Assembly (NCBI RefSeq): GCF_029227915.1
Contig: NC_079887.1
Coordinates: forward strand, 21,387,650 to 21,451,649
Reading direction: 5' to 3'
DNA: 64,000 nt
DNA from: Hydractinia symbiolongicarpus
Lineage: Eukaryota > Cnidaria > Hydrozoa > Anthoathecata > Hydractiniidae
Position numbers and translations under genes: made by a program. Under the pieces are notes generated by a model that was given only the letters and a program-made list of their open reading frames with translations, did not search any database and was not told where the DNA came from. This document shows, piece by piece, positions 45,850 through 57,354 of this stretch (its first letter is position 1; every line of letters begins with the position of its first letter).

Positions 45850-46260
45850 AATTCAACTCAAAAATAACGTCAGTAATTCTTTTTTCAGCGAACGCTCTCT
45901 TTCGTCATCCAAACCTCGTAACTTTTCATCGATATACAACGCAAATGTCGACATTTAGGTCTCTTTGCCTTCTTTTCCATTTTTTGGTTCCTCTTTCTTC
46001 TTCGTAATAGCTTCGGTGCATTTTGCCAGCAGTTCTAATTTCCGTTCAGCTACTGATCTTTTCTTCGACTCTGGTGGTATTGACGCCTCGCCATCATCAT
46101 GATCATGAGCTTCAATATTGACCACTTCAAAGTACAGCTCAACTCCTGATACTCGTTCCTGAAAAGTTTCTTTGCTCTTTGAAGCACCCATCACGGGAAG
46201 CAATCGATTATAATGAATCCACGAACTTTCATATAGTTCATCAGCCACTTTTGACCACAT
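45850..46260 (-). pseudogene. Harbinger MADF/BESS-type accessory protein
   Basis: The frame 46260-45955 encodes MWSKVADELYESSWIHYNR, an acidic middle (EAHDHDDGE) and a Lys-rich coiled region. Just downstream, in another frame, MSTFALYIDEKLRGLDDERER (45953-45850) matches the BESS-like C-terminal motif of these proteins. Family knowledge: the accessory protein carries the Harbinger transposase to the nucleus and DNA. A frameshift at 45955 and loss of the N-terminal MADF part make it non-functional. Confidence 0.55.
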
Positions 46261-46779
46261 TCAAATGAAATCAAAAATTTCTGTCCAATCTTTCTTGTCC
46301 TTCTCATCTGCCTTTGATGCTTTTTTTACGCTGACCTTTCTCTGGTTGCTTTAGATTCTTCTCTTCTATATTCTTCTTTCCTTCCACTCCGGTGTTTTCA
46401 GCTTTAATTTCAGAAAATGTTTGCTCGTCTTCACTTCCCATGCTTTTCTACCATCTTTATTTGTACACAATTTCTAATAAAAACGTTCGATTTTCTTTTG
46501 ATTGACGTCATCATCATTCGAATGTTGGACAAAAAGTGTTCAAACGATTCAACAGAAAAATCGATCGAGAAAAAGAGGCAAAAGTTGGATGAAAAGTTTG
46601 ATGGCGAACAAACTTTCATCCAACTTCATCCAACTATTTTTTTCTTCTTTTTACGTCATTTTTTTCTTCTTTTATAAATTTTACTTTCGTTCAAACGATT
46701 CCAACATTTATCCAACATGGGTGTTGGATGTGTGTTGGATGGAATGTTGGAAACGTTTGCCCCGGCTTTAAGAATTTTT

Positions 46780-47370
46780 TCATTGTGTTCGACAGAAATT
46801 ATTTTTCTTGAGTTGATCTAACGTTTATATTGTCAGAAGACATGGTTTCTACATACATAAACATGTTGTATTTTACTATTCATCCAAATGTTTGTGACTT
46901 AGACCTACCTTGGCTTACTTTAATTCCTATGTTTTTACCAAGCTACCAGGTACTAAATGGCTTATAACCCTTTATTCAAGCGCTACGCAGAGAAATAAAC
47001 CTCGGTTGTTTTGCATGACGCCTCAACCTCGGTCGCTATTTTTCCGTAGCGCCATCTAAACGAGATTTATAACCATTCACAATCAATCAAATTTTACATT
47101 TTTTTGTCTTTCGTGTAAATTTTTATCTCCTGCGTCCGTTAACGACAAAATCAAAAGCAAAGTTTGGCAAAAATTTTCAGGCAACAAAGGGTTAAACATA
47201 CATAAAAACACTTGTCCACGGAGGCACAGTTAATTATTTCGACTTTTGGTGATTGATAAATATTCGCAATCCTTTTTACTTCGTGTAACAATAATCACCA
47301 ACTTATTAAAATTATTTTTTTATTTTTTGTTTTTGTTTTTGGCTAAAGCATAATTTGTATATTATATAGA
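46780..47370. other. Upstream flank of eIF3c, no gene seen
   Basis: AT-rich. Contains GCGCTACGCAG...GTAGCGCCATC near 46980-47055. No frame of interest. Confidence 0.35.
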
Positions 47371-47751
47371 CCTTTCTCGAATTTCCTAATTATGCCAAAC
47401 CCAATTAAAGCGGTCGATATTAAAAACGATTCTTATCCCTAAGTTCCTTTGCAAAAGGTAGAACAAATTACCTATTTTCGTAAATATTTCTGTTCGTTAA
47501 GTGCCTTAATTTCAAACTGAAAGTTACGATCAAACCCTTTATATAGCCAAGGTTTCCTACAATAGCCTCAAAATAATTATTTTCCTTAAATCTAAATAAA
47601 ATCCAACCAGAATATTATATTGCTCTAAAAACTTCATTTTTGTCATGATAATTTAATATTCTATCTGGATGTCCTTACTTGAAGAGCACAGAACCATTAT
47701 AAAATTTTGGTTGACGTCATAAGTATTATATTTTATGAAATTCGGGAAAGG
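47371..47751. mobile_element. MITE upstream of eIF3c
   Basis: Ends are inverted: CCTTTCTCGAATTTC (47371-47385) and GAAATTCGGGAAAGG (47737-47751), one mismatch. Flanks ATTATATAGA and TGTATTATATA may contain a TATA-type target duplication. About 380 bp with no coding capacity. It lies within 170 bp of the eIF3c start codon. Confidence 0.6.
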
Positions 47752-47915
47752 TGTATTATATAATAATAATAAAAAATTAACACGGTTTTATTGTATGATT
47801 GCCAACCAGAATCACTTGGCGGCCATCTTACTTTTCAGAAGTCGACGAAACGTGACACATGTTCCTCCTAGAACGGCTCATTTTATTTGTTATTTTGTCC
47901 TAAAGTAAAGGGAAA

Positions 47916-50811
47916 ATGTCCCGTTTTTTCAGAGTAAACAGCTCTGAAAGTGAGTCAGAGGAAAGCGATGATGAAGTAATTGTGAGACCAAGAACAACTG
48001 CACCAACCAGGTAGCTGAACAAGTTTTATTTCTAAAGCCTCCTTGCTGCGCTCAGCAGTTACATTTCAGCGACGATAGTAATAGTAGTGGCTGTGGGGGG
48101 ACAATAAACAAGTTATTCCGACCCTTGATGCCAAAATTTGCGAGTAGCTCTAACACAAAATACTTCTGGGATGTCAGCCTTAAAAGTAAAGTGGAAAATA
48201 GATAGATAGATGTGCATATTTTACATGGCTAGCCTCACTAATAATGAGGGATATACCCTGTATATTATTTCCAGGAGGGGCCATGGCTTAGATAGAGATT
48301 CCTAGAGTATTTAATGCTCATTTTGAGCTACGCAGACCCAATTAGGGCCTGCGCTCTACTAGACAACTCCTGGCAACATCCAACGGCCCACACAGTGTGC
48401 CATCTCCCCAATTTCCCTCACATGGTTTGGGTCAACTCAGGAGCTATGGTAACATTCACTTGCTCATTTTGAATCGGCGTCAAGAGGAATCAAACGCCGG
48501 TCTCCCGCACGATCGAGAGCTATAACCACTGATCTATGGCGCCACAAGAAGAAAGTCACAAGTTTCCTATCACCTGCCACCTTGATCATTCAGTATAACT
48601 AGATTTTTTTTCAAAATTTAGCTAGCTACAATATGTAACAAATAAAGCTCTGTCAGTACAATACTGCACTTATCCGAATTTTCAGAGACAATACACCTTG
48701 TCACGGTTGAGTAAAAACAACATACCTTTATTTTATCCAACCCAGGTTATCTGTACAACTAGTTTCACTGTACTAATCATCCTAAAACCAATTTGGAAGA
48801 CATGTTTATCTGACCACAGTATGTATTTGTTTTAATGGACAGCTTATTGGTCAAAGAAGTTGTATATTACATATCAGACAGTTTTGAGAAGCCATGATAT
48901 ATAAAAAAGTACTAAAATTCAAAGCTATATCAGCAAAATAAAATACACTGATGTCCCATTTTAGAACTATTTCAGCAAGATTTGCAAGAACTTGTTCTTA
49001 ACTCTCGAAAATGTCACTATATGTTATATTAAAATTAAAATTTAATTGTAAAAGGTTTTTGGCTTATCTAGTTTCAGCATGTGACAGAGGGTCTCCAACC
49101 TTAGAGGTCACCTTGTTGTTCCAGTAGTTTCTATTGTATTCATTTTTGTATAAAGCTTAGAGCGGACTGTATTAAATTTCAACCTATTTTTCTGTCCTCA
49201 GTGATTTGAGATTTGAGAATATTAACACCTTTTTGTAGAGTGTATCAGTTCAGTGATGATGAAGACGATACGAAGAGAGTTGTTTGCAGTGCCAAAGATA
49301 AAAGGTTGTATCTTTGTTAATGTTATTACGAAGTTTTTCTCTCTTCACATTTAAACAAAATGTTGTGACATCTTAATTTTTAGGTTTGATATTCTACAGA
49401 CAACTATAAAATATATGCGAAATAGTATGAAGATTAATGATATTGCCAAAATACAAACAGGTTATCCTTTACGCATTTTATAGTTCTAGATTGACAGAAC
49501 ATGTTTTAAGCTATTTAATATTCAAGTTCTCACTGTGTAAATTTATGCTTTTTGTTCGAGTGTGAGTTTTGTAGATACATTCTTACTTGTCCTTGAAGTA
49601 ACCATTTGCCCGCGACACAGTATTTCTCGTTTTTACATGAAATGAAAACATCTTTACAACTGCAATGCTTGGCCGTTCATTTCTCCAGTGGTTTTGAAAA
49701 TCGGTGTAAAAGATTTAATATTGATTGTTACATAAGCAAAAACTTGTCATTATTAGACAATGCAATTCATGCATGCATAGGAAATTTGATTTTATGGATC
49801 TTAAATAACTAAGAATACAACTTTAAATTATATGTATAACCTAAATAACGTAGTTTTTATTTCTTGTCTACAGAATACGAAAACTTAACAAAGGAATATG
49901 ATAAATCAAAAAATGTTGTTGAGAGGGAAGGTATTCCAAACTTTTATGTGAAATGTTTGGCTGATTTGGAAGATTATTTACAGCAGGTATATGTTTACCC
50001 TTCATGAAAGTTATAAAAAAAGAAGTGATTGATCATTGTAACAAATTTAGATTCAAGCTAATATGAATTTCTTTCTAGCAATGGGAAGATACGAAAGGCA
50101 GGAAGAAACTTCATAAACTTAATGCCAAGGTATCTCAATTGTGTTTTTTTTAAGTTTCATATATATTTAACATCTAGGAGAAAATTCATGACTCAGATGG
50201 TGAATGTTAAGTTCCTTTCCTGTCAACCAAGGAAATGTTTATTGTGGTTTGTAGTTTTTAGTTATTTACAATATTTTAATTATGAGCTTATTTTTGTTTA
50301 AGAAAATAATGTTATTTCCTATTTTTTTTAGGCATTGGCAAGTCTTCGACAAAAACTGAAAAAATATAATCGCAATTTTGAAGCAAAAATAGAAGAGTAT
50401 AGAGCAGTTAGTATTTTGTTATTTTTATTGTATTAACTTTTATATGTAATAATTTTGTGGCACAAGTTGGTAGCGTGTGGACAAATCTCTGGCAATTAGG
50501 GCTTAAAATCTGACCCAGTCTTGGAAGAGTCTTTTTAGACTATAATCGATTATGTTACGTTAGTCTGCCAAATAAACTTACTTGAATTTAATTTTACCAT
50601 TAATAATGCTTTGAAAATTCCCCCTTTTTTATTTTTAATCCAATATGCATTAAAATCTGTTAACTAGAATGCAGAAAATTAATAAAACTATGTTTCACAA
50701 ATTTTAAATTCAATATTTTTTTTATTTAACTATTTAAAAAACTTTTTCAGGATCCTGACAAATTTGAAGAAGATGAAGTAGAGGAAGAAGAAGCTGATAA
50801 AACTGTCTCAG
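47916..50811 (+). CDS. EIF3C: Eukaryotic translation initiation factor 3 subunit C, 5' exons (partial)
   Basis: Seven exons join in phase with GT-AG introns: 47916-48010, 49239-49304, 49384-49460, 49874-49986, 50079-50129, 50332-50406 and 50751-50811. The product starts MSRFF followed by an acidic Ser/Glu tract, then DDEDDTKRVVCSAKDKRF, MRNSMKINDI, EREGIPNFYVKCLADLEDYL, QWEDTKGRKKLHKLNAKAL, SLRQKLKKYNRNFE and a second acidic stretch. This matches the eIF3c N-terminal domain in order and spacing. eIF3c is a core PCI-domain subunit of eIF3 in the cytoplasm; its N-terminus contacts eIF1/eIF5 during start-codon selection. The last donor at 50812 (GTTTGTG) should lead to further exons, but the remaining roughly 700 residues, including the PCI domain, were not found in the following 13 kb. 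The ATG is the first in frame after an apparent 5' UTR. Confidence 0.95.
48200..48548 (-). mobile_element. tRNA-derived SINE in eIF3c intron 1
   Basis: On the minus strand the head GGCGCCATAGATCAGTGG (A-box region 48519-48536) and GCGTTTGATTCC (B-box region 48486-48497) form a tRNA-like promoter. A body of about 280 bp follows, with CCATGGCCCCTCCTGGAAAT, and the element ends in a short TATC simple repeat near 48203-48215. It is distinct from the SINE-like family at 12900 and 37690. Confidence 0.7.
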
Positions 50812-51189
50812 GTTTGTGTAAACGTTTCTGCTGTCATTTTTAAAAGCATGTCAATACATTCCAAACCATTTTGTAGAATTGTGACTTAATGGTCTATAGA
50901 TGTGCAATATTAAGATGAGGTTAATTAGCAGATTGGTTTCTGTTGTAATCATATCTGTCAGTCACCTGTTAAACAATTTCCCGTAAACATTAAAGTCGAT
51001 AATTTATGCAAAAATTGTCCTGCATTCAGACCAAACATTTTCTCCATTAACAGCTTGAATAACAGAAGTAACCAGGCCTAAGTTATTGTGTACCTTGTAC
51101 CCTAAATGGGAAGTTAATGCAAAAATTTTATTTTTGATATATGATCCAGCTGGTCCATAAAATCACAAAATGTTTTCACTGTCCATGTT

Positions 51190-51515
51190 TGTTTTTCGTT
51201 TACACACAGTTTATACACAGCTTTTCTACCATCTTTATTTATACACAATTTCTTTGAGAACTTTTCGAATAACAAACGTTCGATTTTCTTTCGATTGACG
51301 TCATCATCATTCAAATGTTGGACGAAAAGTGTTCAAACGATTCCAACAGGAAAATCGAGCGAGAAAAAGAGGCAAAAGTTGGATGAAAAGTTTGTTGGCG
51401 AACAAACTCTCATCCAACTTCATCCAACTATTTTTTTCTTCTTTTGGTGTTATTTTTTCATCTTTTTTATAAATTTTACTTTCGTTCAAACGATTCCAAC
51501 ATTTATCCAAAATGC
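51190..51515. repeat. Repeat shared with the right end of the Harbinger element
   Basis: Closely matches 46437-46715 (AGCGAGAAAAAGAGGCAAAAG, TTTCGTTCAAACGATTCCAA). Probably a Harbinger-derived MITE, here downstream of the last visible eIF3c exon. It contains internal inverted TTGGATGAA/TTCATCCAA. Confidence 0.75.
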
Positions 51516-52246
51516 CGGACTGCTGAACTCTTTTAACAATAAATATATCAATATAGGATCAAACAATTTTAAAGTCAGAAAAGCAACGTAATGACGTCAA
51601 AATTACATTGACGTTTGACGCGGGTGTTCTTATTCAAGATGGCGATAAGATTTGCAAACAAGTAACTTTTTTACCTTTGTTTTATCTCAGTACTGAGAAC
51701 TGCAAACTTGCAAAAAAAGATATATTTTTTCGAAACTAATGTTATGGGTGTTTTGAGATTAAGTTGCTTTTACTGGGAAGTAAGCTTTAAGGGCAAGTTT
51801 TAACAAATATTATGACGTCAGGTTTTGTCTCATTTTTTCTTGTGGGCGTTGTTTTAATACTTTTAACTCTATAAAATTTTTAGAACATTTTTATCGAACT
51901 AATTATAATTGTTAATCGTAATTCTCTTGAAAGTTTTGATAAAGTGAAATACTGTTTAAACAAATACTTTTTAACCTTTTGACGCCAGAGCTTTTTGAAA
52001 AAAGTAACAACTGAATTATTTCCATAACTTTCATAGCGTTTCAGGGCGTTCATTTGACCATACTACTTTCTGCAAGCAACTGCTGTCTACTCGGCTTGGG
52101 CGCAGACAAAATGCCCTGAAAGATAGTTTTAATATTGTGTCCAAAAATTGCTGTCCGAGTAAGATTTCGTCGATTCATGGTCATATAAAAACGCTCACGT
52201 AAAATATGAAGTCCAGCCTTCGATAGACGCTAACTTAAAGTATAAT
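51516..52246. other. No gene seen
   Basis: AT-rich. No eIF3c exon could be found here. Confidence 0.35.
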
Positions 52247-52392
52247 TTTAGCTTTGCTTAAACGCCCACTTTATGTATAAAAAAAATTAGCATTATATAA
52301 ACGCCCACTGGAAGTAAAAATCTAGCCTTACATAAACGCCCACTGGAAGTAAAAAATCAATCCTTACATAAACGTCCACTTTGAGCGATACA
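52247..52392. repeat. Tandem repeat, ~38 bp unit
   Basis: Four units containing TTACATAAACGCCCACT followed by GGAAGTAAAAATC. The first and last are degenerate. Confidence 0.8.
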
Positions 52393-52724
52393 TTCGTTCT
52401 TAAATAAAAAATTTTTACGACCGTCTCCAATTACAAGCGTTTATATTGCATGTATCAGGCGCGGATCCAGGTTTAGTCAGATAAGTCGCGTGACTAAGTG
52501 TAAATTTGACGAAAAATGTTAGTCAAGTAAATGATGTCGACGCTCCCGGTGTTTCAGACGGAGGGCGTTAAAAAATCCGTTTAGATTGTAATTTTTTACG
52601 GCAAAAAGCCACGGTTCACAGCCCTCTCCATTTCGCCTATGGCGATGGTGACGTCAAAGTTGTGACGTCGCTACCATATAGACTGAGAGGGTTCCAAATT
52701 ATAGCTTACAGAATTTGACTGATT
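52393..52724. other. Left flank of the kinase/integrase element, no gene seen
   Basis: Contains a quasi-palindrome GTGACGTCAAAGTTGTGACG near 52650. No frames of interest. Confidence 0.3.
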
Positions 52725-53009
52725 TATGGTGGCCCATGACTGCCATCAAGAAAATCAGAAATTTTAATTAAATAAGAAAACAAAATCAAAGTTAATTTAA
52801 TTTTAATTTGTTTTTTTTATTAAAATGAATTCGATTTACCTTTTTTCATTTTAATCCAAACTAATTCAATTTTTTTATGAAATTAAATTTAAAATGAAAA
52901 AGTTCCACGTGGCCCATTGCTGCCAAAAATGTTGTTTTGAATGATAACCTTTATTGCGGTATTAAGGATAGTGTGTTATAGCCATGCGCATTCAAAACAA
53001 ACATGGCGG

Positions 53010-55970
53010 GTAAGCGACAAGTAGACTAGAAATTAAAAAAAAGGTTGCGAAGCATTTCGCAAGTTGCAAGGAAAATTAAACTATCCAATACTTTGTCCCT
53101 AGCACTTCTTGTTTCTTTGGCGCTAACATCTTCCGAAATACATCAAAATGGAATATCATATAGAAGAACCCTGGGGACGAGGTAGGAAAATGAACGCTCT
53201 GCAGAACAATTCGTTGCGCAAAAACAGTTTTTTTTTTTGCGAATAGACTGCGCGAGTATTTGATGTGCGTGGGATATTCTTTTCAAAATGTCCGAGAAAA
53301 TTAGATTACACGAAACTAACAAAAACGAATAACGCGTGTTAAAATTTTGTACCGCCTTTTCCCACAGAATGATAAAAGTAAAGAGCGCAATACAAAATTA
53401 CACTTTTAGCAGTATTCCGAAAGATATGTAATACATCGAGTTGTACAACCCGCAGAAGTTGGTCATAACGTTAACGATTTCGTAAATGACCTTACAACAA
53501 AACAGTATTTTTTTCACGTAAAAATACCGGCACTAGAAGCCACAGAATCTGCTGGAACGAATTTCGAAAACTCACGGGAAACAATTAAAACAAAAACAAA
53601 CAAATCAAAACAGTTTTTTAACTTTATCAAGATTTATTAAATAGCTTTAAATTTGGGCAAAAAAACAGTAACGGTTTCGCCTTCTTTTCACCACACGCAT
53701 TGGAAGATTACATCACTCACTCCATTGTACACAATCTAAAAGAAAAAGAAAACATTTTCATGTAGTGAAGCTTCCAGTGCCTTTAAGGGATGGCGAAGTC
53801 AACGGAATTGAAAGCACTGTTTTTCATCTCATAAATAATTAAGGCTAATTCGGAAAAGTATAAAAGAAAAAAACTAAACAATTTGGCAACTTTACTAATT
53901 TTATATGTAAAGTTCCAACCATACCAACAGTTTCCAAATCTGACAAAATCATTTTAGAAGTGTTTATTTTTTCAGAATTTGATTGATGCAAGGCCAAGGG
54001 AAACTAAATTGTCCTAGACCCATTCAAAAACATATGCTTCTCATCATTCAGGTTTTTCTCAACCAACATTAATGTAATCACCCAGAGGAAATTATAATGT
54101 CTCTTGTGTGTGTTTTAGAAGCTGAGTACACAAATACAAAAATATTACAAGTGCTGAACTTTGGCAATCATATTTTGCAATCAGACCCTTTTAAAAACTA
54201 TGCTGAATCATGTCAATTATTAAATTCAGCACTAATAGAAAAGCACCTTGGATAGGATTCTTTGTTGGATGAATAAAATGACTGACAAATGGTGTATCCT
54301 GAATGAAATAGTAATTTTTACACAAATAATTTAAAAAATAATGAACTTTTTTATGTGGGTTGTTCTCAAACACACATGGGCGGTGAACAAGAAACTGTGG
54401 TGTAATTTCTCTTGGTCTATTATTCCTGAGAATATTCTAAAATAAGAGGGTGTCAATAAGCTGCAAACAGCCACATATATAAGGGCGAGTTCGGGCAACT
54501 TTTGCAATTAAATTAGTTGTTGTCTTCCAAAACCGCCCGCACTTTCCCGAACTTGCCTGGAGCATTTTCAAAATTCAATTCCTTGTAACATACCTTGTGG
54601 ACGATAGTTGGAAAAAGAACCTTTAAGAGAAAAGAGTTAATAAAGTTTAAAAGTTATTTATCAAGTGAATTTTATCAAAAACCATCAAAAACAGTTCTTT
54701 TAAGAACTTTGCTACCACATAGTTTATTTTATGGTCTATGCTGGTTTTTTCGGGTGAATACTTCAATTTTTTTCTAAACGCTAAACTTGCACAAAAACGC
54801 CTGCACGTTATACGGCGTATGCAGCTTATCAGCACCCTTGTTCTAAAATTACAAGCAGTTTCGAAGATGTCCACGCCGTTTAGAGGACGTGTGCGGCTTG
54901 GGCATCCTTGGAGTTCTGTTGAATGACAGTTTTATTGTTTTAAACCTTGTTCTCAGGGAGGGTGTACTAATTCCTATTGACAATTACATTGCTGTTTGGT
55001 TTGATAGCAAAGGTGGATATTTTTTTAATTACTGTAACAGGTTACTTATATAATAAATAAAAAACTGTGATAAAAAACGGTTGGTCAGCTCACTCTGCGT
55101 CCTAGCTACAGATTTTCCTATATCTGGCTATCAGTTAGGTAGTAGTACAGCTTCTCCATATGTATTCTACAAATTACTTTCAATTATTTTATACAAAACT
55201 GAGCTCTAGCTAGCTAGCTACCTTTCGTGTGATTAAGCCTTACCTTGATTTGGATAAAACCAATTAAAACTGATAATATTGTATTCTTACATCTTCTTAG
55301 AAACAATAAAATAAAACACAACTCGGCGCGTTATAATTGTACAAATTTCTTCAATATTTCTTTAGAAAAGGGTACCTTACACAGGAACTTTCCAATCCAA
55401 CTCAAATCTCCAGAAAAAGCATAGCAACAAAAACGCTTAAAATACACAAGTAAAGTCGATTAGAAACAGGACTAGCACTAAATTATTTCAAAAGAAGAAA
55501 ACCGTTTTAATACTGTTATGTTTCATTAAAATACAACTATAATAGTATTAGAAGCAAAATTGCAAAATAATTAATTAATTATTTATAAAATAATTAGCTA
55601 TAATACAAAGAAATAAAGCATATTTTAGGTCTGTAAAATATACGTGTCCAAAATACTACCGTTTCTTGTTCACGGCATATTCCTCTTGTGTGTTCAAGTT
55701 CGGCGGACGTATCATCCGGACCAAAACACGGGGGGGGGTCAAAATCCGGGGGTGGGGGGGGGGGGGGGTACGAGGCGTACTTAATGCATTTTTTACTAGA
55801 CTTATACTTTAACCCCTCGGTCCAAACTTATTTGTTTTATTAGAAAAAAAAATACCCTAGCTTTATGTGCAAAAATATCAGTCCTATTTCTTTACACTGA
55901 TTTTATATGATTTTTTTTCTATCGAAATTTTGAGAATCTCAATAATTGTCTTGGTATACCTCGCGTGTAG
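53010..55970. other. Left interior of the kinase/integrase element
   Basis: No long frame. Possible small exons: MEYHIEEPWGRG at 53147 followed by GAG/GTAGGA. A minus-strand Arg/Cys-rich frame at 54647-54874 has no recognised domain. Large introns of the kinase gene, or other insertions, could occupy the space. Confidence 0.25.
55731..55770. repeat. Poly-G tract
   Basis: Two G runs of 9 and 5, then a run of 15 interrupted once, within 40 bases. Potential G-quadruplex, and a likely sequencing or assembly weak point. Confidence 0.9.
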
Positions 55971-57302
55971 CAAACGTGCTCCACAATTTCGCTTCGCTCG
56001 CAAAGCTCAATTGCTTCATGAAGAAAAAGAGGACGAACAAGCCAGACCAAGCGCGAAAAAGCGATATAGATATTGGAGCAACTATTTTGAACTGTAAAGA
56101 AATTATTGTTCAGACACTGGAATCTGAGGCTACAGGAAAAGCTAAGAAGTATGAACGAACTGGGCCTCAGGAATTTGTCGAATTTTTAGAGGAAGAAGTG
56201 ACGATATGTTCAATTAAAAATGCTTGTTATGAGCATTTTAAAGACAAAGTGCCACCTGGAATGACTTGTGACATCCTTGCATCTGATAGGGGACCATCAT
56301 GCACAAAGCTTTCTCAACTTCCGAACCTGAAAGTAGTTCACATTCGATTTATCAAGGAAAATAGTTTTGGTTATAATTCTTTAAATAACACAAGTCAACA
56401 AAGTAAAACAATCTCGTCAACAAAAAGTATTTTCCCAATTTATCAGAAGCAGTACCTTTATAAATCCGACATTTAATATCCCAAAAAGTGCGCCACTGAA
56501 TTTATCAAAAAAAGTATCAAAAGCACCACCCAAGTCATTAAGTGTCTCATGTATGCTAAAAATGGGTAAAGTTGTAACTAATATGAAACAACCGTTCACA
56601 GAGATTGACTGTTCAACATTCGAAATAGATAGTATGGTTTGGACTTTGCCGATAACAAAAAAATTTGAAATTGAAGAAGTTGCGTGTGGTGATGGTGCGT
56701 TTCGTAAGGTATTTAAAGCCATCTCCTTTCCAGATGATCGAAACACGTTTGTTATAAAAAAGTACAATGTAGAAATACTACAATCTCTTGATGAAATTCG
56801 AGAAACCCCAGAGGCCCATGCCAGTGTACAAATGCACATGTTGGCAAAAAATTGGCCGAAAAATTTGCTGCTCAATTAAAACAAAATGGAAATGAAGGCC
56901 AAAACTTAACATACTCCAAAGTTGCTTTTGGCAAAATCAAACCGAGCGATGAAATTGTTACAATCGAATTATTCCAAAATGGAGTTTTCAGGAAGTATAT
57001 CAATAATGATGGACAGATCATTGATGGACCACAAGATGTATTGCAAATGCTGTCAGAAAGTTTGGCTCATTTTTCTTTCATTAAATCAAATCAAAAACTT
57101 CTTCTTGTGGATATTCAAGGCTCAGAATTTAATATGTTTGACCCAGAAGTAGCTAGTATTGATAGTAATTTTTAAAGAAGGAGAATTGCTATTTTGTTTG
57201 GGAAATTTGTCTAAAGTAGCATATGATAATTTTTTTACTCAACATACTTGCAATAAGTTCTGTGAAATGATTGGTATAAATGGAAAACAACATTTTACAT
57301 AA
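55971..57302 (+). pseudogene. Alpha-kinase (MHCK/EF2K type), frameshifted
   Basis: A TGTAG acceptor at 55970 precedes an uninterrupted stretch. The first frame (to 56476; likely Met at 56018, MKKKRTNKPD) encodes an N-terminal region with KKYERTGPQEFVEFL and CDILASDRGPSC that I do not recognise. After a frameshift near 56470 the kinase follows: FEIEEVACGDGAFRKVFKA (phosphate-binding loop), FVIKKYN with the ATP-binding Lys, VQMHMLAKN, a frameshift in an A-run at about 56848, AEKFAAQL, VTIELFQNGVFRKYINN, LAHFSFIKSNQKLLLVDIQG. A further frameshift in a T-run near 57170 leads to FCLGNLSKVAYDNFF and the zinc motif HTCNKFC, stop 57300-57302. All hallmark motifs are present; three indels in homopolymers break it. 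Sequencing error is possible for these, but decay is likelier. Confidence 0.8.
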
Positions 57303-57354
57303 ATGATTTTTTGTTCTTAAACAAAAAAATACATAACATGTAGTAAAATATAGC

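Larger units (their letters stand above)
44200..46775. mobile_element. PIF/Harbinger DNA transposon (degenerate)
   Basis: Two convergent genes typical of the superfamily lie inside: a DDE transposase (plus) and a MADF/BESS-type accessory protein (minus). Both ends are rich in ATGTTGGAT motifs: 44205-44270 contains a fold-back of CAAATGCATCC with GGATGCATTTG, and 46690-46770 has repeated GTTGGATG. Exact terminal repeats and target duplication could not be fixed. Confidence 0.65.
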
